9,951 bases of DNA from Corynebacterium sp. (lineage in GTDB: Bacteria; Actinomycetota; Actinomycetes; Mycobacteriales; Mycobacteriaceae): assembly GCF_030530965.1 (NCBI RefSeq), contig NZ_JAUMTY010000005.1, forward strand, positions 57,775 to 67,725, in the 5' to 3' direction. Position numbers and translations under genes: made by a program. Below, piece after piece: positions 5,979 through 9,951 of the stretch. Numbering within the stretch: position 1 is the stretch's first letter; the number at the start of each line of letters is the position of its first letter. Under the pieces are notes generated by a model. It had not been told where the DNA came from. It did no database searches and worked only from the letters and a program-made list of their open reading frames with translations.

Positions 5979-7052
5979 TCACTCTGACGACGGCTGAGCT
6001 TGCCGGTGAGCGTCGACGAGGAGATCAGGGCCGAGCTGCGTGATGTGTTCAATAGTGAAGTCACGTCTGTCGGTGAGCGTTGATACGTGAGGAATCTGAA
6101 TCGCGGGCAGTCCGGAACCAAGAATGCTCGGCGCAACATACCAGTGAATGTGGTCAACAACCCCCTGCTCGAGCGCAGCGGAAGCCAACGTTGGCCCGCC
6201 TTCAATGAGGAGATCGACGTACCCCTGCTGAGTGAGCTCCTGAATGACGTGGGATAGATCGTGGGTATCAAAGTGCCGCGACCGTGCGTGCGCGAATATC
6301 TTCGCTTCCTCCGAAATCGGCCGAGAGCCAACAATCACGTGATCCGGCTGATGTGTATAGAGAGTCCCGTCCGGTTTCCGAGCCGTCAAGCGCGGGTTAT
6401 CGGCTATCACGGTCCCCGTTCCGACGATCAGCGCATCGCGGGTAGCGCGGTCGCGATGAACATAGTTACGAGCCTCAGCAGAGGTGATCCATTGTGATGT
6501 TCCATCAGGCGCGGCGACTCGGCCATCCAAGGTGGCAGCAACTTTTAGAGTGACCATTGCCCGGCCAGTATCAACCCGATGTAGCCAGGAACGTAGCGCG
6601 CCGCGACGCACCTCATCAGCGCGAAAGCCACCAATGACAGTGAGACCCGCATCGGCCAATACCTCATGCCCGCCATGAGCGATCGGGTTCGGGTCTGGTA
6701 CCGCATACACGACGGTAGATATCCCCGCGGAAAGGAGAACGTCAGTACAGGGTCCAGTCCGGCCGGTGTGAGCACACGGTTCCAAGGTGACGACGGCCGT
6801 AGCGCCGGCTGTCGCATCGCCAGCATCGCGGACAGCCATGACCTCGGCATGTGGGCCACCCGCCGGTTGTGTGTGTCCTTGGCCAACGATTCGCCCGTCG
6901 GCATCAATAATGACTGCTCCCACCGGCGGATTTGGGCTGGTCGTTCCCTTGGCTTCCCACCCGAGTTCGGCAGCCCGATCCATGGCGTGCTCGATAACGC
7001 TCACCGGATGCCGGCCGATCATCTCACCGCGGGATGGCGTCGACTCGTGCAT
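5979..7052 (-). CDS. ribD: Bifunctional diaminohydroxyphosphoribosylaminopyrimidine deaminase / uracil reductase
   Basis: RibD performs the second and third steps of the GTP branch of riboflavin synthesis: zinc-dependent deamination, then NADPH-dependent reduction of the ribosyl side chain. The 357-residue protein has the cytidine-deaminase-like domain first. It carries TTSPNPPVGAVI at 37–48, the zinc ligand and catalytic Glu in PHAEV (His68, Glu70), and EPCAHTGRTGPC at 91–102 supplying Cys93 and Cys102. The reductase domain follows, with TLKVAATLDGRVA at 168–180, GTVIADNPRLTAR at 213–225 and LLIEGGPTLASA at 281–292. The ATG at 7052 overlaps the rpe stop as TAATG, which supports this start and suggests reinitiation by ribosomes leaving rpe; the Shine-Dalgarno (GGCGGA) is weak and distant. 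ATG at 7022 (Met11) is a less likely alternative. Called ribG in some genomes. Confidence 0.97.
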   Translation of the reverse strand: MHESTPSRGEMIGRHPVSVIEHAMDRAAELGWEAKGTTSPNPPVGAVIIDADGRIVGQGHTQPAGGPHAEVMAVRDAGDATAGATAVVTLEPCAHTGRTGPCTDVLLSAGISTVVYAVPDPNPIAHGGHEVLADAGLTVIGGFRADEVRRGALRSWLHRVDTGRAMVTLKVAATLDGRVAAPDGTSQWITSAEARNYVHRDRATRDALIVGTGTVIADNPRLTARKPDGTLYTHQPDHVIVGSRPISEEAKIFAHARSRHFDTHDLSHVIQELTQQGYVDLLIEGGPTLASAALEQGVVDHIHWYVAPSILGSGLPAIQIPHVSTLTDRRDFTIEHITQLGPDLLVDAHRQAQPSSE

Positions 7053-7831
7053 TAGTCTTGAGGTCCGCCGGAGTTTTGAGTTCCGTGGCTCGCCGACGAA
7101 TATCCCGCCCGCGCATTCTCACGAAGTTCATCAATGGCAGCGTTGGGGGAATCGGCTTTATACACCGCCGATCCAGCGACGAAAACATCAACACCGGCTT
7201 CGGCGGCGCTAGCAATAGTGTCGGCGGAAATTCCACCGTCTATTTCGATGAGACAGCGCCCATCCGCACTATCGTCGTCTGTTTCCTTCCCCCATATTTG
7301 ATCGGCACTTTCACGCAGGGCGCGTACTTTGTCGAGAACCTCGGGCATAAATTTCTGGCCACCGAACCCGGGCTCCACCGACATGACCAACACCATGTCG
7401 AACTCCTCGAGGTGCGCGAGAACCTCGTCAACTGGTGTTTTCGGCTTAATACTGATTCCCGCGCGAGTACCTGCCGCCCGCAATGTTCGTGCCAACGCGA
7501 TAGCCGCGCCGATATTATCGACCGCTTCGGCGTGGAAAGTGACGGAATAGAAATCGGCGTAGTCGGGAGCCCATCGTTCGGGATCGTCAATCATCAGATG
7601 GCAATCCAGAGGGAGTTGAGTTTCCCGCGCAACGGCCTGTGCAATGGGCAATCCGAAACTGAGATTCGGCACGAAATGACCATCCATCACATCGACATGG
7701 ATCCAGTCAGCGTGGGAAACCGCGTCAAGGTCCCTTGCAAGGTGGGCGAAGTCTGCTGAAAGGATCGATGGGGCGATAAGTGGGGTGGCCTGTGCGGATA
7801 CCCCAGTGGATGGTTCCAGTCGTGATGTCAT
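7052..7831 (-). CDS. rpe: Ribulose-phosphate 3-epimerase
   Basis: This enzyme interconverts D-ribulose 5-phosphate and D-xylulose 5-phosphate in the pentose phosphate pathway. The TIM-barrel signatures are all present: IAPSILSADFAHL at 19–31, the metal-binding His45 and catalytic Asp47 in WIHVDVMDGHFVPN, His78 in DCHLMI, the flexible phosphate loop VEPGFGGQKF at 152–161, catalytic Asp198 in EIDGGI, and GSAVYK at 220–225. At 259 residues it is longer than the usual roughly 220. The extra residues are an N-terminal leader of about 15, an acidic insertion (about 182–190) and a Ser/Gly-rich tail. ATG at 7831 follows the rsmB stop by nine bases. A GAGCGG element precedes it, and a three-codon ORF (7839–7828) overlaps the start. 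Ribulose 5-phosphate is the RibBA substrate, so its place beside the rib genes makes sense. Confidence 0.96.
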   Translation of the reverse strand: MTSRLEPSTGVSAQATPLIAPSILSADFAHLARDLDAVSHADWIHVDVMDGHFVPNLSFGLPIAQAVARETQLPLDCHLMIDDPERWAPDYADFYSVTFHAEAVDNIGAAIALARTLRAAGTRAGISIKPKTPVDEVLAHLEEFDMVLVMSVEPGFGGQKFMPEVLDKVRALRESADQIWGKETDDDSADGRCLIEIDGGISADTIASAAEAGVDVFVAGSAVYKADSPNAAIDELRENARAGYSSASHGTQNSGGPQD

Positions 7832-7840
7832 GGCAACATG

Positions 7841-9415
7841 TTACCGCTCTGGCGTCGCGCTCCGGCGGAAAATCTGAACGAACATCGCGTCCGTTCCGTG
7901 GCGGTGTGGCCACATTTGGACAGCATTCTCGCCGGCGCGGCAATGGTGCATTCCGCACATATAGTCGACCGTATCTAAAGGCTGAAGTGGGCAGTTCTTT
8001 TCTGCCCAGTCGACAATCTTGACGGTCTCTTCGAGGTGGGGCGAGCACGTTGAGTACACCACTATTCCACCGGGGCGCGTAAGTTCAGCCCCCGCAGCAA
8101 GCAGCTCTCGTTGCAGCGTAACGAGCTCGGGGACGTCATCCGGGGACTTTCGCCAGCGCGCTTCGGGCCGACGTCGGAGCGCTCCGAGTCCTGTACATGG
8201 AGCATCAACCAGCGTGCGATCATAATGCGCCTCGAGGCCCGACTGTCGCCCATCGACCGTATGGACAGTCACCGGAAGACCAGAAGTCGTTTTTTCGACC
8301 AACCGCGCCCGGTGAGGAACAGGTTCGACCGCATCAACGTGGGCACCATCAATGCGCGCAAGGCAAGCCATCAATGCAGTTTTTCCGCCCGGACCTGCGC
8401 AAAGATCAAGCCACTGTCCTGTCTCATCTCCTTCAAGAGGTGCTTCGGCGGCGGCACGGGCGATCAGCTGGGACCCTTCATCCTGCACCGCAGCCATGCC
8501 CTCACGAACAGCGGGGATGGCGCCGGGATCGCCCTCCTCGAGAACCACGCCATAGGGCGAATATGACGTCTGCTCACCACCTGTGACGAGGGCCAACTCT
8601 TCAGCAGTGATCTCGCCGGGGCGAGCGACGAGGTGGACACGCGGCCGTGCATCGTCGGCAATTAACGCGTCTGATAATTCGGAAGTGGCGTAGTCACCCA
8701 GCGAATCGCGGAACACTTTGACGATCCACTCGGGGTGGGCTGTCGCCAGCGCCATGCGTTCAAACGGGTCAGCATTCTTAGTGAGGTGATCTATCCATTC
8801 CGATTCTGTTCGCTGGGCGACGGAGTGGAGAACGGCATTAACGAATCCCTTAGCTTTCGGTTTATCGACTTCCTGGCACAAATCCACCGACGTATTGACT
8901 GCGGCATGATCGCCGACGCGCATACGCAAAAGCTGGTACGTGCCCAGGCGGAGCACGGCAATGACGGCGGGATCGATGGCCTCAAGGGGGCGGCTCGAAC
9001 ACTCACCGATCACTGCATCCACGAGCCCTTCAGCTCGCAGTGACCCGTAACCCAACTCGGTGGTGAATGCAGCATCCCGGCCCGACAGGCCGTATTCCTT
9101 CATGAGTGACGGAAGAACGATGTTACCGAAAGCGTTTTCGGTGTCGACACGGAAGAGTGCTTGCCATGCAACATAGCGTGGTACATCGCGATGATGCTCA
9201 TGCGCAGGTTTTCTGTTTGGCTTATTCCCACCTGATGAAACCCGTTGATTCTGGTGGCGCTTGGTATTGTCGTTGCGCTGGCGGTTTCGCCGTTGCTGTT
9301 GCCCTTGCCTATCCGAGTGCGACGCTCCCCTATTCGACGGTGTCTGCTTCGCCCCCTTGGCATCAGACTTGAGGTGACGCGCTGATTCACTGCGCGAACG
9401 AAATCCTCCACTCAT
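7841..9415 (-). CDS. rsmB: 16S rRNA m5C967 methyltransferase (RsmB/Fmu/Sun family)
   Basis: RsmB transfers a methyl group from S-adenosylmethionine to a cytosine of small-subunit rRNA (C967 in E. coli numbering). Domain order: residues 1–78 are a very basic Arg/Gln/Asn/Ser-rich tail, apparently disordered. A NusB-like RNA-binding domain spans about 79–210 (RYVAWQALFRVDTENAF, VLRLGTYQLL, AVNTSVDLC, KGFVNAVL). The Rossmann methyltransferase domain follows, with SAM motif I LDLCAGPGGKT at 336–346, DAPCTGLGALRRRPEARW at 404–421 (Cys407) and YSTCSPHLEET at 454–464 (Cys457). Both family cysteines, one catalytic and one for product release, are present. The RRRPE signature and NusB domain separate RsmB from RsmF. 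The ATG overlaps the fmt stop as ATGA, with AAGGGA ten bases upstream, so the unusual tail is probably genuinely translated. At 524 residues it is longer than E. coli RsmB (about 430). Confidence 0.95.
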   Translation of the reverse strand: MSGGFRSRSESARHLKSDAKGAKQTPSNRGASHSDRQGQQQRRNRQRNDNTKRHQNQRVSSGGNKPNRKPAHEHHRDVPRYVAWQALFRVDTENAFGNIVLPSLMKEYGLSGRDAAFTTELGYGSLRAEGLVDAVIGECSSRPLEAIDPAVIAVLRLGTYQLLRMRVGDHAAVNTSVDLCQEVDKPKAKGFVNAVLHSVAQRTESEWIDHLTKNADPFERMALATAHPEWIVKVFRDSLGDYATSELSDALIADDARPRVHLVARPGEITAEELALVTGGEQTSYSPYGVVLEEGDPGAIPAVREGMAAVQDEGSQLIARAAAEAPLEGDETGQWLDLCAGPGGKTALMACLARIDGAHVDAVEPVPHRARLVEKTTSGLPVTVHTVDGRQSGLEAHYDRTLVDAPCTGLGALRRRPEARWRKSPDDVPELVTLQRELLAAGAELTRPGGIVVYSTCSPHLEETVKIVDWAEKNCPLQPLDTVDYMCGMHHCRAGENAVQMWPHRHGTDAMFVQIFRRSATPER

Positions 9416-9951
9416 TGAAAACGCGTCCCTTCATGCGGTGTGTCGTCGTACGATTCATCTCGTTCTGCTGGATTGCTCTGAGCCGACTTATCGTGCGCCG
9501 ACTTATCGTTGTCGAGGCCATTGGCAAGGTGCGCGCCTCTCACCCACGCCCCGGCCTCCATCATCTTCTTGCCCGGAGCTTGAACAGAGCCGAGTTGCAC
9601 GGGATAATCCGCGGTTCCCACCCACACGCGGTTCTTTTTCCACGCGATCTCTCCGGGCGCTAGTGACAGCGATTTTTCGATAGGGTCCCGCGGATCTGTG
9701 ATAGGTCGTACGGCTCCGACGCGGATTCGGTCGTCCTCAAGTAGTGTCCATGCTCCGGGATCAGGTGTGACCGCACGGATTGCCTGGTCGACCGTCGATG
9801 CCGGCTTACTCCAGTCGATGCGCGTGTCCTCAGTCGAGATTTTCTTGGCATAGGTCGCGCCATCGTCACTTTGCGGTGTCGGTGTTGCCGATCCATTCTC
9901 GATAGCGTCCAGGGTGTCGACGAGAACCTGGGCACCCTGATCGGTCAGCCG
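9412..9951 (-). CDS. fmt: Methionyl-tRNA formyltransferase, C-terminal part (runs off right edge)
   Basis: The frame is open from the window edge to TGA at 9414–9412, giving 179 residues, roughly the C-terminal half. Signatures are QVLVDTLDAI, TYAKKISTEDTRIDWSKPA, IRAVTPDPGAWT, APGEI and VQLGSVQAPGKKMMEAGAWVRG, in the order expected for Fmt. The enzyme formylates Met-tRNAfMet using 10-formyltetrahydrofolate for translation initiation. The formyltransferase catalytic core (SLLP region) is upstream of the window; what is seen is the linker and the beta-barrel tRNA-binding domain. Family members normally stop shortly after the W-x-R-G motif. Here about 35 polar, mostly acidic residues follow, including a DKSAH/DKSAQ duplication encoded by a 15-base tandem repeat. 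The gene overlaps rsmB by four bases (ATGA). Frame continuity was checked by hand translation. Confidence 0.95.
   Translation of the reverse strand, partial: RLTDQGAQVLVDTLDAIENGSATPTPQSDDGATYAKKISTEDTRIDWSKPASTVDQAIRAVTPDPGAWTLLEDDRIRVGAVRPITDPRDPIEKSLSLAPGEIAWKKNRVWVGTADYPVQLGSVQAPGKKMMEAGAWVRGAHLANGLDNDKSAHDKSAQSNPAERDESYDDTPHEGTRFQ
9482..9511. repeat. Two-copy 15-base tandem repeat within the 3' end of fmt
   Basis: The plus strand has gccgacttatcgt at 9482–9494 and again at 9497–9509, with a 15-base period (13 of 15 positions identical across the full units). On the coding strand this gives DKSAH followed by DKSAQ in the Fmt tail. It is in frame and probably arose by replication slippage in an unconstrained extension. 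Confidence 0.75.

Noticed and set aside
7034..7759. 241-codon plus-strand frame covering nearly all of rpe
   Set aside because: rpe on the minus strand carries every catalytic motif; the antisense frame has none and begins inside ribD.
1..9951. Mobile elements, CRISPR arrays, tRNA/rRNA genes, toxin–antitoxin or defence systems
   Set aside because: Genes are tightly packed housekeeping genes on one strand with gaps of at most 99 bases; no inverted terminal repeats, spaced repeats, cloverleaf or accessory-type proteins were seen.

Overview
The window is a compact, fully co-directional chromosomal block: every gene I can support lies on the minus strand. In transcription order (high to low coordinate) it reads: fmt (3' part), rsmB, rpe, ribD, ribE, ribBA, ribH, a small PH-domain membrane protein, uvrC and rapZ (5' part). 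From memory, this order (fmt–rsmB–rpe–ribD–ribE–ribBA–ribH–PH-domain protein–uvrC–rapZ) is that of the Corynebacteriales. Mycobacterium tuberculosis has the same backbone with extra genes inserted. Actinobacterial sequence marks agree: a P-loop with Arg in place of Lys in RapZ, IPTT in riboflavin synthase, and a fused RibBA. The moderate-to-high GC (judged by eye, not counted) and the absence of the mycobacterial insertions favour Corynebacterium or a close relative. The species is not determined.

Layout. At 9951–7841, fmt and rsmB overlap by ATGA; they are tRNA and rRNA modification genes serving translation. rpe (7831–7052) follows nine bases later and joins ribD through a TAATG overlap. 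The riboflavin block then runs ribD, ribE, ribBA, ribH (7052–3198), with untranslated gaps of 74, 25 and 99 bases. A PH-domain membrane protein follows (3132–2569, start uncertain), then uvrC (2565–448, GTG start with a strong ribosome binding site inside the end of the upstream gene) and rapZ (443 to beyond the left edge).

How the genes work together. RibBA opens both branches of riboflavin synthesis, from GTP and from ribulose 5-phosphate. RibD carries the GTP branch through deamination and reduction. RibH condenses the two branches to lumazine, and RibE dismutates lumazine to riboflavin. Rpe interconverts ribulose 5-phosphate, the RibBA substrate, with xylulose 5-phosphate, so its position ahead of the rib genes makes metabolic sense. 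The phosphatase step, the flavokinase/FAD synthetase and a riboflavin transporter are not in the window. UvrC is the nucleotide-excision-repair nuclease subunit, and RapZ is a P-loop regulatory protein.

Novelty. This is essentially an ordinary housekeeping region. I found no mobile element, CRISPR array, tRNA or rRNA, defence system or FMN riboswitch. The points worth a second look are small: a 14-codon mini-ORF running through two adjacent hairpins between ribD and ribE, a repeat-bearing 99-base leader before ribH, a three-codon ORF overlapping the rpe start, lineage-specific low-complexity tails and loops on several enzymes, and the uncharacterised PH-domain membrane protein.
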